64,000 nucleotides of DNA from Pseudomonadota bacterium (GCA_039815145.1 JBCBZW010000006.1:33565-97564), one strand, 5' to 3'. Positions 40,585-53,002 are shown, counted from the stretch's first letter. Notes: a model not told the origin generated them from the sequence alone. Translations and numbers: made by a program.

Positions 40585-40983
40585 CTAGCCACCGACGCTC
40601 GCGCAGACCACTCGAACTCGCAGTTTCCAGTCGGGTGCGAAATCGCTTCGATTCTGCGCATTCACCAACCAGTGTGAACCGTCGAAGGCGGGCTCAAAGT
40701 AGGTCGCTCGGCCGTCGAGGATGGCGCTCGTCGGGTCCAGCACGGCCCAACCGGCGCCGAGGGCCTTCTTCCCTACTGGGCAATCAACCTGGAGCTGCTT
40801 GGTCACCGTAGAATCGAGCGCAGTCTCGCCGACTACCACCTCATAGCCCGCTACCCCGGGAGCGCCTGGCGCGCCGGGCGCACCGGCAGGGCCGGCCGGC
40901 CCCTCCGGCCCGGCGGGGCCCGTGCACCCGGCGACCAGTGCCCCTATCAGAACCAGCGTCACGCCAGCCGAACGATGCCTCAT
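40585..40983 (-). CDS. small lipoprotein with a collagen-like Gly-X-Y stretch
   Basis: A 132-residue lipoprotein: signal peptide with lipobox LVAGC (Cys20), directly followed by eight uninterrupted Gly-X-Y triplets (GPAGPEGPAGPAGAPGAPGAP then GVA). The remaining 85 residues form an unrecognised globular domain with two cysteines (VDCPVGKKALGAG and VVCASVGG) that may be disulfide-linked. Its KKALGAGWAV wording resembles domains seen after short collagen stretches in other bacterial surface lipoproteins. Collagen-like segments trimerise, so a trimeric surface stalk is possible. Convergent with the YccA-like gene. Confidence 0.82.
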   Translation of the reverse strand: MRHRSAGVTLVLIGALVAGCTGPAGPEGPAGPAGAPGAPGAPGVAGYEVVVGETALDSTVTKQLQVDCPVGKKALGAGWAVLDPTSAILDGRATYFEPAFDGSHWLVNAQNRSDFAPDWKLRVRVVCASVGG

Positions 40984-41171
40984 GTGCTTCCTCCAATACC
41001 TTTGATGAGGGGGAACGCACGGGTGTCCGGAAAAATGCGCCCCGAGCTCTACCTAGCGTCATCGCAGGCCGTTGAGCATCACGCTACCAGCGTGACTTTC
41101 TAGAATTCCAGGCGGTGATGGGCCGCTCTACGATTGCCGACGCAGCGAACCGCAGGTGCGCCCCCTCGGCC

Positions 41172-41876
41172 TCAACTGCCGAGCAGGTGCTCCGGGATAG
41201 CATCAAAGCCATCCACCACCGGATGCGCGGAGGTCACCTCAGCGGGCCCCTTGTCGTAGTCCTCCCGTCGACACAGGCGCACGGTAGCGAGCCCAATCTC
41301 CCGGGCCGCATCAAGCTCCGCTTCCACATCGGATAAGAACAGGCTCTCACCAGGCGTGAGCCCGGCCTGTCGGCAAATCTGCGTGTAGGACTCCGCCTCA
41401 CCCTTGGCACCGACTCGCGTGTCGAAGTGACCGCTGAACAAGCCGCTTAGGTCACCGTAAATGCTGTGGCGAAAGAACAGCTCCTGAGCCTGCACTGACC
41501 CTGAGGAGTAAACGTACAGCTTGCGCCCCTCGCCATGCCAGCGACGCAGGCACTCGGCAGCATCCTCGTAGAGATGAGCACGGTAGGCACCCTCGCGGTA
41601 GCCCGACTCCCAGATCAACCCCTGCAGGGACTTCAGGGCCGTCACCTTGACGTCCTCCGCGATCCACGCCAGGAGCTGGCCGATCACGGCCTCCTGATCG
41701 CCGGATGACAACCCGGCGGTAGAGGCGGCATCCTCGAGGCAACGCCGCACGTCGGGGCGTTCCGCGTGCTCGCGGACGAAGGCGGGCAACGCAGCCGCCG
41801 CGAAGGGAAAGAGCACCTCCTTGACGAAGCTAAGGGAGCTCGTCGTGCCTTCCACATCGGTGATGATGTTGCGCAA
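41172..41876 (-). CDS. mtnC: 2,3-diketo-5-methylthiopentyl-1-phosphate enolase-phosphatase
   Basis: A 234-residue HAD-superfamily enzyme of the methionine salvage pathway, which converts the diketo intermediate to the acireductone. HAD motif I is ITDVEGTTSS (nucleophile in the DVEGTT form typical of MtnC), motif II is YVYSSGSVQAQ, and motif III/IV is LFLSDVEAELDAAREIG. The length matches MtnC (about 225-230). It is the last gene of mtnB-mtnD-mtnC, nine bases after mtnD. No mtnA or MTA phosphorylase is in the window. Confidence 0.95.
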   Translation of the reverse strand: MRNIITDVEGTTSSLSFVKEVLFPFAAAALPAFVREHAERPDVRRCLEDAASTAGLSSGDQEAVIGQLLAWIAEDVKVTALKSLQGLIWESGYREGAYRAHLYEDAAECLRRWHGEGRKLYVYSSGSVQAQELFFRHSIYGDLSGLFSGHFDTRVGAKGEAESYTQICRQAGLTPGESLFLSDVEAELDAAREIGLATVRLCRREDYDKGPAEVTSAHPVVDGFDAIPEHLLGS

Positions 41877-41885
41877 GGCTCGTCC

Positions 41886-42431
41886 TCAGTTCTCGAGGCG
41901 ATGGAAGCGATCGGCGATGTCGCTGCCGGTGAAGTGGGCGACCCAGCCTTCGGGGTTGTTGAACAGGCGCACGGCGACGAAGCTCGGACGCGGCCCCATG
42001 TCGAACCAATGGGGCGTATTCGCGGGCACGCTGATCAGCTCCCCGCGCTCACACAACACCTCGAACACCTCCTCGCCCAGGTGCAGCGTGAACAGGCCCT
42101 GCCCGTCCACGAAGAAGCGCACCTCATCTTCTGCGTGCGTGTGTTCGGCCAGGAACTTCTCTCGCATGACGGCGCGGTCCGGGTGCTCGGGGTGAATGCT
42201 CACCACGTCCACGCTCTGGTAGCCCTCGGCCGCAACTAGGCGATCGATCTGCGCACGGTACGCGGCGAGCACCGCATCGGGGTCGGCGCCCGCCGTGATC
42301 GACGTCTCCGTGTCCCATTGCTCCAGGCGTACTCCGCGCTCGCTCAGCAGCGCTTGGGCACGGGCGAAGTCCGTGGTGCGTTCGAGCGGGGTGTCGGCGT
42401 CCGAGTCGCTATAGCGGGCGAGCTCACACAT
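41886..42431 (-). CDS. mtnD: acireductone dioxygenase
   Basis: A 181-residue cupin metalloenzyme that opens the acireductone to the 2-keto acid of methionine (with Fe) or to off-pathway products (with Ni). The metal ligands are in EHTHAEDEVRFFVDGQG (two His and one Glu) and ANTPHWFDMG (third His). The N-terminus and length fit the bacterial ARD family. It starts one base after the mtnB stop and ends nine bases before mtnC, so the three are a coupled operon. Confidence 0.96.
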   Translation of the reverse strand: MCELARYSDSDADTPLERTTDFARAQALLSERGVRLEQWDTETSITAGADPDAVLAAYRAQIDRLVAAEGYQSVDVVSIHPEHPDRAVMREKFLAEHTHAEDEVRFFVDGQGLFTLHLGEEVFEVLCERGELISVPANTPHWFDMGPRPSFVAVRLFNNPEGWVAHFTGSDIADRFHRLEN

Positions 42432-42432
42432 A

Positions 42433-43038
42433 TCAGGTTGCCTCAGTCGGTGAACAGCGTAGGTAGTCGAACAGATACTCGAGCGCCTCGAGGTGGCGCA
42501 AGCACGTGGGGAGATCCGGCGCCCAGGTGTAGAGGCCGTGGCCAGCGATCAAATAGGCAACGCCGATACCTGCCTCATCCATGTGGCGGTCGACGGCCTC
42601 GGCGAGGCGATCGATGCGTTGATCGTTGGCGAAGATCGGGATGTCCACGGCCACCTCGTGGGTGGTGATGCCCGTGAATGCCTTGAGGATTTCGAGTCCC
42701 TCGAAGCGCAGCGGCGAGCGATGGTGCATAGAGGCGACGGTCGCTCCTAGCGAATGGGTGTGGAGGACCGTGCCGATCTTCGGGTCGCGCCGATACAGCT
42801 GCGTGTGAAGACCGGTCTCGGCTGAGGGGCGACGGCCCTCGGGTGACTCACCCGCGAGGTCGACGCGCATGATGTCGTCGACCGTCAACTGGCCCTTGTG
42901 GCGACCCGAAGCGGTGATCGCGAGGTCGCCGTCGTCTAATCGGACGGAGAAGTTGCCGCTGGTCGCGGGGACCCAACCGCGCCCATCGATCGTGCGTCCG
43001 GCGGCGACGAGGGCCTCACTGGCTTGCGCGAGATTCAT
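42433..43038 (-). CDS. mtnB: methylthioribulose-1-phosphate dehydratase
   Basis: A 201-residue class II aldolase-fold, zinc-dependent enzyme. Signatures are GWVPATSGNFSVRL near the N-terminus, the acid/base and zinc region VLHTHSLGATVASM, and the third-ligand segment IAGHGLYTWAPDL. It makes the diketo substrate of MtnC. Start ATG 43038 is chosen because an N-terminus MNLAQASEAL fits the family; GGAGG lies 11 bases upstream. It is the first gene of the salvage operon. Confidence 0.95.
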   Translation of the reverse strand: MNLAQASEALVAAGRTIDGRGWVPATSGNFSVRLDDGDLAITASGRHKGQLTVDDIMRVDLAGESPEGRRPSAETGLHTQLYRRDPKIGTVLHTHSLGATVASMHHRSPLRFEGLEILKAFTGITTHEVAVDIPIFANDQRIDRLAEAVDRHMDEAGIGVAYLIAGHGLYTWAPDLPTCLRHLEALEYLFDYLRCSPTEAT

Positions 43039-43190
43039 GGCTAGAGCATACCTCCGTTGCCCCGACGGGCAGCCCACCCCGATGCCGTGAGCGATCCCAT
43101 CCGCAGTCCGCTTCCTTCTGCAGCCCGCATCATTGCTCTATGCTGAGCAGATCGGGGCGCGCCAGCCCCCCAGCCGCACGGAGTCCCCGA

Positions 43191-43433
43191 ATGCCCCAGT
43201 TCCACATGGTCATCCTGACGGAAAGCCAGGCCGGCTCGGCCGAGGTGCTGGAGCACAGCGCCGGCTCACCGGTGCGCGAAGGCGGCGGCGATGAGACCTA
43301 CCGCTGCGGCAGCTGCCGAACGAAGCTATTGGTCAACGTGCCCCATCACGACGCCCACGGCGTGATCATCCGCTGCGGCAAGTGCGGAAAGCTCAACGGC
43401 GAACCGCCGCACAGCCATCATCACCACCACTAG
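43191..43433 (+). CDS. small zinc-ribbon protein with a natural His-rich tail
   Basis: An 80-residue protein. Four cysteines in two CxxC pairs (Cys39/42 in YRCGSCRTKLL and Cys62/65 in IRCGKCGKLNG) form a zinc ribbon. The last seven residues are HSHHHHH, which could bind nickel, zinc or copper. The N-terminal 30 residues (PQFHMVILTESQAGSAEVLEH) are unrecognised. CGGAG precedes the ATG at 43191; an upstream in-frame ATG adds an Arg/Ser-rich leader and is less likely. It sits alone between the divergent mtn operon and the convergent serS. Confidence 0.8.
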   Translation: MPQFHMVILTESQAGSAEVLEHSAGSPVREGGGDETYRCGSCRTKLLVNVPHHDAHGVIIRCGKCGKLNGEPPHSHHHHH

Positions 43434-43437
43434 GACG

Positions 43438-44739
<1,302 letters not shown>

Positions 44740-44776
44740 TTAGAAGCGGGTTATCGTCATCTACCGCGCGCGGCGC

Positions 44777-45172
44777 TCACGGGCTCCACTGGCGAGCGAG
44801 GGCCAGGCCAGCGAAGGTGGCGGCCAAACACAGGGCCACGCTCACGCCCACGTTCGCCACCGAGCGTGTCCACTCACCCTGCTCCATCAGCGCCAAGGTC
44901 TCCAGGGAGAAGGCGGAGAAGGTGGTGAAGCCGCCGAGCACGCCGGTCATCAACAGCAAGCGCCCCTCGTTGGCGCGCTGCTCGTCGCCGAGCGCGGCAA
45001 GGGCCACGAAGGCGATGCCCATCGCGAAGCTGCCGATCACGTTCACGCTGAGCGTGCCCCAGGGGAACGCCCGCCCCAGCCACGCTTGCATCGCCAAGGT
45101 GGTGACGTAGCGGCCACTGGCCCCCAGGGCCCCGCCGAGGGCCACCAGTGCCAGCGCCTTCGGCGCGATCAT
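44777..45172 (-). CDS. crcB: fluoride efflux transporter
   Basis: A 131-residue four-helix inner-membrane protein of the Fluc family, which works as an antiparallel dimer that exports fluoride. The family marks are GGALGASGRYVTTLA near the N-terminus, GTLSVNVIGSFAMG with the pore asparagine, and GGFTTFSAFSLE with the phenylalanine box. Its start overlaps the end of rarA by 4 bases (ATGA). No fluoride riboswitch is seen, as expected inside an operon. Confidence 0.95.
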   Translation of the reverse strand: MIAPKALALVALGGALGASGRYVTTLAMQAWLGRAFPWGTLSVNVIGSFAMGIAFVALAALGDEQRANEGRLLLMTGVLGGFTTFSAFSLETLALMEQGEWTRSVANVGVSVALCLAATFAGLALARQWSP

Positions 45173-46470
45173 GGCTTACGGCCTCGCCGTGAACGCAATT
45201 CGGCCAGGCGTTCGCTGATGCGAATCTCCAAGCCGCGAGGCACGGGATGATAGTAGCTACGGGGGGCCATGTCCTCAGGGAAATGCGTCTGCTCGAAGGC
45301 GACGCCCTCGGGCGTGTCGTGATCGTAGCGGTACCCCTTGCCATGCCCCTGCGCCTTGGCGAGGCGTGTGGGCGCGTTGCGCAGGTGATCTGGGACGGGC
45401 GCGCTGCCGTGGCGTTGCACGTCTTTGCGGGCCTGCCCGAAGGCCGTGTAGACGGCGTTGCTCTTCGCCGCGCAGGCCATGAACACCAGGGCCTGGGCCA
45501 GGGCGAGTTCGCCCTCGGGGGAGCCGAGGCGATCGTAGGCCGCCGCGGCGTCCAGGGTCATGGCCAGCGCGCGCGGATCCGCGTTGCCGATATCCTCGCT
45601 CGCGATGCGGACCAGGCGCCGGGCCAGGTAACGCGGATCGCAGCCCCCGTCCAACAGACGAGCAAACCAGTACAGGGCGGCGTCGGGATCGCTGCCGCGC
45701 ACGGACTTGTGCAGGGCGGAGACGATGTCGTAGAAGGCATCACCGCCCTTGTCGAAGCGGCGTGTCCCCTCGGTCAGGACCACTTCCAGCACGTTGTCGT
45801 CGAGGGCTCGACCTTGCGCCAGTGCCACCTGAACCGCCACCTCCAGCACGCCGAGGGCCCGCCGCGCGTCGCCGTCGGCGTAGCGCGCGATCTGGGCCAG
45901 GGCGCCGTCGGCGGCCTCGACCCCGCTGTCGCCGAGGCCGCGCGATGGCGTGGTCAGGGCGCGGGCCAGCAGGCTCTCCAGGGCCTCGCCGTCGAGGGAC
46001 TTCAGCACGTACACGCGCGCCCGCGAGAGCAAGGCGTTGTTCAGTTCGAAGGCGGGATTCTCAGTGGTGGCGCCGACGAACACGACGGTGCCGTCTTCCA
46101 CGTAGGGCAGGAAGGCATCCTGCTGCGACTTGTTGAAGCGATGCACCTCGTCCAGGAACAGGATCGTCGGTTGCGTCGCACGGCGGGCCTCGTCCATCGC
46201 CGCGCGGATGTCCTTGACCCCCGCCATCACCGCCGAGAGGGCAACGAAGCGCGCGTTCGCCTGATCGGCGAGCAATCTCGCCAGCGTCGTCTTGCCGGTG
46301 CCCGGTGGCCCCCAGAGGATGCAGGAGTGCAGATAGCCACCGCTCAGCATCGCCTGCAGTGGGCGCCCCTCGGCCAGCAGGTGGCCCTGGCCGGTCACTT
46401 CGCTCAAGGCGCGCGGGCGCATGCGCTCGGCCAATGGCGCGCGGGCGGGGTCGGGAGGAATCGTGCTCAT
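45169..46470 (-). CDS. rarA: replication-associated recombination protein A (AAA ATPase)
   Basis: A 433-residue clamp-loader-related ATPase (MgsA/RarA). The N-terminal part has RPRALSEVTGQGHLL, Walker A GPPGTGKTTLARLLA and Walker B LFLDEVHRFNKSQQDAFLP, followed by sensor 1 VGATTENPAF. The C-terminal tetramerisation region includes DALYWFARLLDGGCDPRYLARRLVRIASED, highly typical of RarA. It acts at stalled replication forks. It overlaps vanZ-like and crcB by 4 bases on each side, and its place after lolA is standard in gammaproteobacteria. Confidence 0.96.
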   Translation of the reverse strand: MSTIPPDPARAPLAERMRPRALSEVTGQGHLLAEGRPLQAMLSGGYLHSCILWGPPGTGKTTLARLLADQANARFVALSAVMAGVKDIRAAMDEARRATQPTILFLDEVHRFNKSQQDAFLPYVEDGTVVFVGATTENPAFELNNALLSRARVYVLKSLDGEALESLLARALTTPSRGLGDSGVEAADGALAQIARYADGDARRALGVLEVAVQVALAQGRALDDNVLEVVLTEGTRRFDKGGDAFYDIVSALHKSVRGSDPDAALYWFARLLDGGCDPRYLARRLVRIASEDIGNADPRALAMTLDAAAAYDRLGSPEGELALAQALVFMACAAKSNAVYTAFGQARKDVQRHGSAPVPDHLRNAPTRLAKAQGHGKGYRYDHDTPEGVAFEQTHFPEDMAPRSYYHPVPRGLEIRISERLAELRSRRGRKP

Positions 46471-46844
46471 AGCACGCGATTTTCAATCCATCGGCACCAC
46501 CCGCCAAGCCCCATGGCCCCGGCGGCAACCCCGAGCCCGACGCCCAGAGCGTTGGCGAGGACATCGCCGACATCGACCGACCGTGTGGGCAACAGCGCTT
46601 GCACCCCCTCCAGAGCGATCCCGAGCGCGATGAGCGCGCCGGCCACGAGTAGGGAGCCAGGCGTGCGAAAAACCCCTGAGAACCATAGGGCCAGGGCGCC
46701 GTACGCGAGCAGATGGGCGAACTTGTCCGAGTGCTCCACACTCGAAAGCGGTTCCGAGCTCGGACGCACGCTCAAGAACACCACCAGCAGCACGAGGGCG
46801 ATGCCACCGGTCAGCCAGGCGCGTGCCCAGCGCAGGGGTCTCAC
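46467..46844 (-). CDS. VanZ-like family protein
   Basis: A 125-residue protein with four hydrophobic helices. The signature DKFAHLLAYGALALWFSGVF and the later DVGDVLANALGVGLGVAAG match VanZ-like proteins, small membrane proteins whose enzymatic role is not established outside teicoplanin resistance. It is translationally coupled, by 4-base overlaps, between lolA and rarA. Confidence 0.88.
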   Translation of the reverse strand: MRPLRWARAWLTGGIALVLLVVFLSVRPSSEPLSSVEHSDKFAHLLAYGALALWFSGVFRTPGSLLVAGALIALGIALEGVQALLPTRSVDVGDVLANALGVGLGVAAGAMGLGGWCRWIENRVL

Positions 46845-47521
46845 GAGTCGGCGTCGTCGCTCTGGTCGATGACGTCCGCGCCCTTGGGCGGCTCGAAGCG
46901 AAAGCGCTTGGCGGGCAAACGCCCTCCACGCTTCACCTGACTGAAGTCGATGCGTGTGAGCTGATCGAGGCGATCCACCGCTTCCATGCGCTCGAGTTCG
47001 CCCTCGCGAAAGCGCAGGGCCAGGTATTCGAAGTCACCAGATCCACCGCCCTGAGGCTCCAGGCGAATCGCCAGCACGCCGGGATCGGGACCGGGCTGGG
47101 TGTTGGTGATGACGAAGTCGTCGCGGTAATCCTCGTCGCTGATCAGCAGGCTCGCGGGCGTGTCCGCCACCGTGTTCGCCAGGGAACGCACGGTCACCTG
47201 CTCGAGGTCCGGATCGTGGATCCACAGCTTCTCGCCATCAGCCACCATCAGCTGGGGAAAGGGATCGCGATACTCCCAGCGAAAGCGGCCAGGCCGGCGC
47301 AGCCACATCTCGCCGCTCGATTCACTGAGCAGCTGGCCGTCAGCGTCGTAGAGCGACTGCACGAAGCGTGCGCGCACGGTGCTGAGATCCGACAGGTACG
47401 CCTCCAACACGGCGGCGCCTTCGGCCAGTTCATCCGCACTCGTCCCTGCGTGCAGGGGGGCGGCGAGTAGCGCCAAGCAAGCCAGCCCGATGGCGGCGAT
47501 GGGACGAAGCAGCAAGGTCAC
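46841..47521 (-). CDS. lolA: outer-membrane lipoprotein carrier protein
   Basis: A 226-residue periplasmic chaperone that carries lipoproteins from LolCDE to LolB. Signal peptide to about residue 25 ([15 protein letters not shown]). The LolA fold follows: [61 protein letters not shown], and the C-terminal [20 protein letters not shown] strands. Slightly longer than E. coli LolA because of a polar tail. It overlaps ftsK and the VanZ-like gene by 4 bases. Confidence 0.95.
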   Translation of the reverse strand: MTLLLRPIAAIGLACLALLAAPLHAGTSADELAEGAAVLEAYLSDLSTVRARFVQSLYDADGQLLSESSGEMWLRRPGRFRWEYRDPFPQLMVADGEKLWIHDPDLEQVTVRSLANTVADTPASLLISDEDYRDDFVITNTQPGPDPGVLAIRLEPQGGGSGDFEYLALRFREGELERMEAVDRLDQLTRIDFSQVKRGGRLPAKRFRFEPPKGADVIDQSDDADS

Positions 47522-49791
47522 CGAGAAGACTCCTTAGGGGGCGGTGGGGCGAGCACTTCGCGCCCGCCGTTCGATTCCAGGGGACCGACGATGCCGGCCA
47601 CCTCCATGGCTTCGACCAGGCGCGCGGCACGGTTGTAGCCGATCTTCAGACGCCGCTGGACGCCGGAGATCGAGGCCTTGCGCGTCTCCGTGACGATGGC
47701 CACCGCCTCGTCGTAGAGCGCGTCCTGCTCGGGGTCGTCGTTGGCCGCGGGCTCCTCGCCGGAAATCCCCGGCAGCGGCTGCGACGGCCCCTCGAGCACC
47801 TCGTCGATGTAGTCCGGCGTGCCGGACTGCACCAGGTATTCGACCACAGCGTGGACTTCGTGATCGTCAACAAATGCGCCGTGCACGCGCTCGGGCAGCG
47901 CCGTGCCCGGCGGCAGATACAACATGTCACCGTGGCCGAGGAGCGATTCGGCGCCCATCTGGTCGAGGATCGTGCGCGAGTCGACGCGAGCGGACACCTG
48001 GAACGCGATGCGGGTGGGGATGTTGGCTTTGATCAGGCCCGTGATCACGTCCACGGACGGGCGCTGGGTAGCCAGGATCAGGTGGATTCCGGACGCGCGT
48101 GCCTTCTGCGCCAGGCGAGCGATCAGCTCCTCCACCTTCTTGCCGACGATCATCATCATGTCGGCCAGCTCGTCGATCACCACCACGATGCTCGGCAGGG
48201 GCTGCAGCGCCGGCGCTTCGTCCGGTCCTTCCGCCAGGGGATCGGGTTGGTGCAGGGGATCGAGGATCGGCTCACCGGCTGCCTCCGCCTCGCGCACCTT
48301 GCGGTTGAAGCCCGCGAGATTACGCACACCTAAGGCGGACATCAGGCGGTAGCGACGCTCCATCTCCGCCACGCACCAGCGCAGGGCGTTGGCCGCCTCC
48401 TTCATGTCCGTCACGACCGGCGCGAGCAGATGAGGGATCCCCTCGTACACGGAGAGTTCCAGCATCTTCGGGTCGACCATGATCAGGCGCACCTGCTCGG
48501 GCGTGGCCTTGTACAGCAGACTCAACACCATGGCGTTAATGCCCACACTCTTACCGGAGCCGGTGGTACCGGCGATCAGCAGGTGCGGCATGCGGCCGAG
48601 GTCCGCCACCACCGGCGCCCCGGACACACTCTTGCCTAACGCCAGGGTGAGCGGCGAATTCATGCCCTCGTAGGCATCGCTGCTCAGGATCTCACCTAGG
48701 GTGACGAGCTCTCGCTGCTCGTTGGGTATCTCCAGACCCACCACCGACTTGCCGGGGATCACTTCCAGCACGCGCACGCTGATCACCGAGAGGGAGCGCG
48801 CCAGGTCCTTGGCGAGGGCTGTGATTCGCGCGGCCTTGAGCCCCGGCGCCAGACTCAGCTCGAAGCGCGTGACCACGGGCCCCGGCGCCACCGACACCAC
48901 CTCGACGGCGATGCCGAAGTCGGCCAGCTTGAGCTCGACCAGGCGCGACAGCGCTTCCAGCGATTCGTCCGAGTACTGCTCTTTTTTCTCGGGCGCGGCC
49001 TCGAGCAGATTCAGCGGCGGCAAGCTGCCGGCCTGAACGTTTTCGAACAGCGGCCGTTGGCGCTCGCGCTCATTCCGCTCCGACGGCTTGGGCTTCGGCA
49101 GGCTGGGCTCGATACGCGGCGCCTGGCGCTTCTCCTGGCGCTTGGTTTCGGCCTTGAGCGCCTTCACCCGCTCCTGGCGCACCTTGCGCTGCTCGGCCCG
49201 CTCGCGCATGTCGCTTAAGGCGCCGCGCACGTGGTCGACGACGTAGAGGCAGCCGTAGCCCACCCCATCCACCACGGCGATCCAGGAGATACCCGTGAAC
49301 AGCGACACCGCCGTGAGCCACAGGGCGAGCAGCAGTACCGTCGCCCCGAGAAAACTGAGCCCCGACGCCAAGGTGCCGCCGATCACGTTGCCCACCACGC
49401 CGCCGGCGCTGCTGGGCATCCCATCACCGGAGAAGTGCAGGGCCGCCAGGGCCGCGCTGGTGAACATGGTGAGGAAGAAGCCGCTCACGCGCAGGGCCAC
49501 CACGCCGCGCTCCGGTCGCGCATCGGCAGGGCGCGGGCGGATGATGCGCCAGCCCGCGTAGAAGATCATGATGGGGAACAGGTAGGCGGGCGTGCCGAAG
49601 AGCATGAAGAGCACGTCGGAGATGACCGCGCCGACAGGACCGACGGCGTTGGAGACGGGCCCCGAATCACCGGAGTAGGTGAACCCGGGGTCGTGCGTAT
49701 CGTACGTGGCGAGCGCGATGATCAGCAGCCCGCCGAGGGCCGCCAGTACCCAAAGGGCGCCTTCGCGCAACGCTCTGAACACGGTCACCAT
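47518..49791 (-). CDS. ftsK: DNA translocase FtsK
   Basis: A 757-residue septal DNA pump. Residues 1-180 hold four transmembrane helices, followed by a short Lys/Arg/Glu-rich linker (about 185-250). The motor domain has Walker A in [18 protein letters not shown] and Walker B in [15 protein letters not shown]. The C-terminal gamma domain ([38 protein letters not shown]) is the winged helix that reads KOPS. It is shorter than E. coli FtsK because of the short linker, as in many relatives. The ATG at 49791 is chosen because [21 protein letters not shown] opens the first helix; the open frame further upstream has no FtsK-like sequence. It heads the housekeeping operon. Confidence 0.95.
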   Translation of the reverse strand: MVTVFRALREGALWVLAALGGLLIIALATYDTHDPGFTYSGDSGPVSNAVGPVGAVISDVLFMLFGTPAYLFPIMIFYAGWRIIRPRPADARPERGVVALRVSGFFLTMFTSAALAALHFSGDGMPSSAGGVVGNVIGGTLASGLSFLGATVLLLALWLTAVSLFTGISWIAVVDGVGYGCLYVVDHVRGALSDMRERAEQRKVRQERVKALKAETKRQEKRQAPRIEPSLPKPKPSERNERERQRPLFENVQAGSLPPLNLLEAAPEKKEQYSDESLEALSRLVELKLADFGIAVEVVSVAPGPVVTRFELSLAPGLKAARITALAKDLARSLSVISVRVLEVIPGKSVVGLEIPNEQRELVTLGEILSSDAYEGMNSPLTLALGKSVSGAPVVADLGRMPHLLIAGTTGSGKSVGINAMVLSLLYKATPEQVRLIMVDPKMLELSVYEGIPHLLAPVVTDMKEAANALRWCVAEMERRYRLMSALGVRNLAGFNRKVREAEAAGEPILDPLHQPDPLAEGPDEAPALQPLPSIVVVIDELADMMMIVGKKVEELIARLAQKARASGIHLILATQRPSVDVITGLIKANIPTRIAFQVSARVDSRTILDQMGAESLLGHGDMLYLPPGTALPERVHGAFVDDHEVHAVVEYLVQSGTPDYIDEVLEGPSQPLPGISGEEPAANDDPEQDALYDEAVAIVTETRKASISGVQRRLKIGYNRAARLVEAMEVAGIVGPLESNGGREVLAPPPPKESSR

Positions 49792-49847
49792 CAAAAATCG
49801 TCCCTGAATCTTCAGTGCTGGTCTAAAAGAACAGCATAACAGCCTGA

Positions 49848-51032
<1,185 letters not shown>

Positions 51033-51035
51033 CCC

Positions 51036-52271
51036 TTGTCCGCCATCGAGCCCGATACATCGCCACCGGCGCCTTCCGCGCCGGCACCCTACTGCCTCAG
51101 CTTCGCCAGCAGCATGGAAGAGATCGGGCCCGAGGTCTGGGCCACTCTGGACACGGGCGATCAGCCCTTCGTCTCCTACCCTTTTCTGCACGCCCTGGAG
51201 GCCTCGGGCACCGTGGGCGAGGCGACCGGCTGGGTGCCGCACCACGCGGTGCTACGCGAGCCAGGCGCGGGCAACCGCGTGCTGGCGGTGGTGCCCACCT
51301 ACCTCAAGTACCACTCCTGGGGTGAGTTCGTCTTCGACTGGGCCTGGGCCGACGCCTACCGGCGCTACGGCCGCGAGTACTACCCCAAGCTCCTGACCGC
51401 GATCCCCTTCACGCCGGTGACGGGGCCGCGGCTGCTCCTCAGCAAGACGGCGGCCGATGCCTTCGCCAACCCCGAGGAGCTGCGCCAAGGCCTGCTCCTC
51501 ACGCTCGGCGATGCGATCCGCGAACTTGGCGTGTCGTCCTTCCACCTGCTGTTTCCGGCGGACGCTGATCGCGCCGCGCTCGAGAGCGCCGGCTACCTGC
51601 TGCGCAAGGACTGCCAGTTTCAATGGCGTAACCGTGACTACGCCGACTTCAACGATTTCTTAGGCACCTTCTCTTCGGCCAAGCGAAAGAAGGTCAAGCG
51701 TGAGCGGCGCCGGGTGGAAGAGGAAGGCATCCGCTTCGATTGGTGCCGCGGCGATACCCTCGATAAGCGCACCTGGGAGCAGGTCTACGACTTCTACGCG
51801 TCCACCTTTTTGAAGCGCGGCCATGACCCCTACTTCCCGCCCAGCCTGTTCCCCCTGCTGGCCGAGCGCTTGGGCGATCAGCTGCAGGTGTGCCTGGCCC
51901 GTCGCGACGGTGAACCCGTAGCGGCGGCGATCTTCTTCCGCGACGCCAAGACCCTCTACGGCCGCTACTGGGGCTGCGCCGGCGACTACCATTCGCTGCA
52001 CTTCGAGACCTGCTACTACCAGGGCATCGACTACTGCATCGCCGAGGGCATCGAACGCTTCGAGCCCGGCACCCAGGGTGAGCACAAGCTGAGCCGTGGC
52101 TTCGAGCCCACGGCCACCTGGTCCGGCCACATGATCGGCGAGCCGGCGTTCGCCAACGCCATCGCCTCCTACCTCGAGAGCGAGCGCAGCGGCGTCGATC
52201 GCTACATGGACTCCGCCGACGAACACCTCCCCTTCCGCCGCGTGCAGGGCGATCAGGACGCCGTGCGATGA
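51036..52271 (+). CDS. GNAT family/peptidogalycan biosynthesis-like protein (DUF482)
   Basis: A 411-residue protein of the COG3146/DUF482 family, a FemAB/GNAT-like group. Typical stretches are PYCLSFASSMEEIGPEVWATLD, QPFVSYPFLHALEASGTVG, FQWRNRDYADFNDFLGTFSSAKRKKVKRERRRVEE and HFETCYYQGIDYCIAEGIERFEPGTQGEHKLSRGF. The family is widely annotated as peptidogalycan biosynthesis proteins, but its activity is not proved. The start appears to be TTG 51036, with GGAG in the end of trxB. It overlaps aat by 4 bases. Confidence 0.87.
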   Translation: MSAIEPDTSPPAPSAPAPYCLSFASSMEEIGPEVWATLDTGDQPFVSYPFLHALEASGTVGEATGWVPHHAVLREPGAGNRVLAVVPTYLKYHSWGEFVFDWAWADAYRRYGREYYPKLLTAIPFTPVTGPRLLLSKTAADAFANPEELRQGLLLTLGDAIRELGVSSFHLLFPADADRAALESAGYLLRKDCQFQWRNRDYADFNDFLGTFSSAKRKKVKRERRRVEEEGIRFDWCRGDTLDKRTWEQVYDFYASTFLKRGHDPYFPPSLFPLLAERLGDQLQVCLARRDGEPVAAAIFFRDAKTLYGRYWGCAGDYHSLHFETCYYQGIDYCIAEGIERFEPGTQGEHKLSRGFEPTATWSGHMIGEPAFANAIASYLESERSGVDRYMDSADEHLPFRRVQGDQDAVR

Positions 52272-53002
52272 CCCGCGCCGCGAAGCTGCACTGGATCGGG
52301 CCGGAGGATCCACCGGATGCCTTCCCCCACCCGAACGATGCCCTCGACTCGCCGGAAGGCTTGCTCGCGGCCGGCGGCGATCTCTCGCCCGAGCGCCTGC
52401 TCGCGGCCTACGCCGCGGGCGTGTTTCCCTGGTTCGAGGGGCAACCGATCCTGTGGTGGTCGCCGGATCCGCGCGCGGTGCTGCGTCTCGATGAGCTCAA
52501 GGTGTCGCGCAGCCTGGCCAAGCGCGAGCGCAATGGCGCCTACACCACCACCTTCGACCAAGCCTTCGCCGAGGTGATGCAAGGCTGCGCGGCCCCGCGA
52601 GGCACCTGCGCGGACACCTGGATCACCAGCGATATGTTCCGGGCGTACTGCCGCTTGCACGACCTCGGCCACGCCCACTCGGTGGAGACCTGGCACGAGG
52701 GCGAACTGGTGGGCGGACTGTACGGCGTCGCGCTCGGCGGGGTGTTTTTCGGCGAGTCTATGTTCAGCCGCGCATCGGACGCGTCGAAGGTTGCCCTAGT
52801 GCGTCTGGTACGACAGCTACAGGCGCGGGACTACCAGTTCATCGATTGCCAGCTACCCTCCTCGCACCTGCAAAGCCTTGGCAGCCGTAGTATTTCTCGC
52901 TCTACCTTCCTGCGCTGGCTTGAGGAAGCGCGCGCGTGCACCCATATCCCGGTCGAGTCCTGGCGCAGCTGGGGCACTGAGTCGCCGCCGAGCGGCGACT
53001 GA
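52268..53002 (+). CDS. aat: leucyl/phenylalanyl-tRNA--protein transferase
   Basis: A 244-residue enzyme that adds Leu or Phe to N-terminal Arg or Lys of proteins, marking them for ClpS-ClpA degradation. Family signatures are [40 protein letters not shown] and [44 protein letters not shown] 52268 overlaps the preceding stop. ClpS and ClpA, the partners of this N-end rule route, are encoded 0.3-3 kb downstream on the opposite strand. Confidence 0.97.
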   Translation: MTRAAKLHWIGPEDPPDAFPHPNDALDSPEGLLAAGGDLSPERLLAAYAAGVFPWFEGQPILWWSPDPRAVLRLDELKVSRSLAKRERNGAYTTTFDQAFAEVMQGCAAPRGTCADTWITSDMFRAYCRLHDLGHAHSVETWHEGELVGGLYGVALGGVFFGESMFSRASDASKVALVRLVRQLQARDYQFIDCQLPSSHLQSLGSRSISRSTFLRWLEEARACTHIPVESWRSWGTESPPSGD

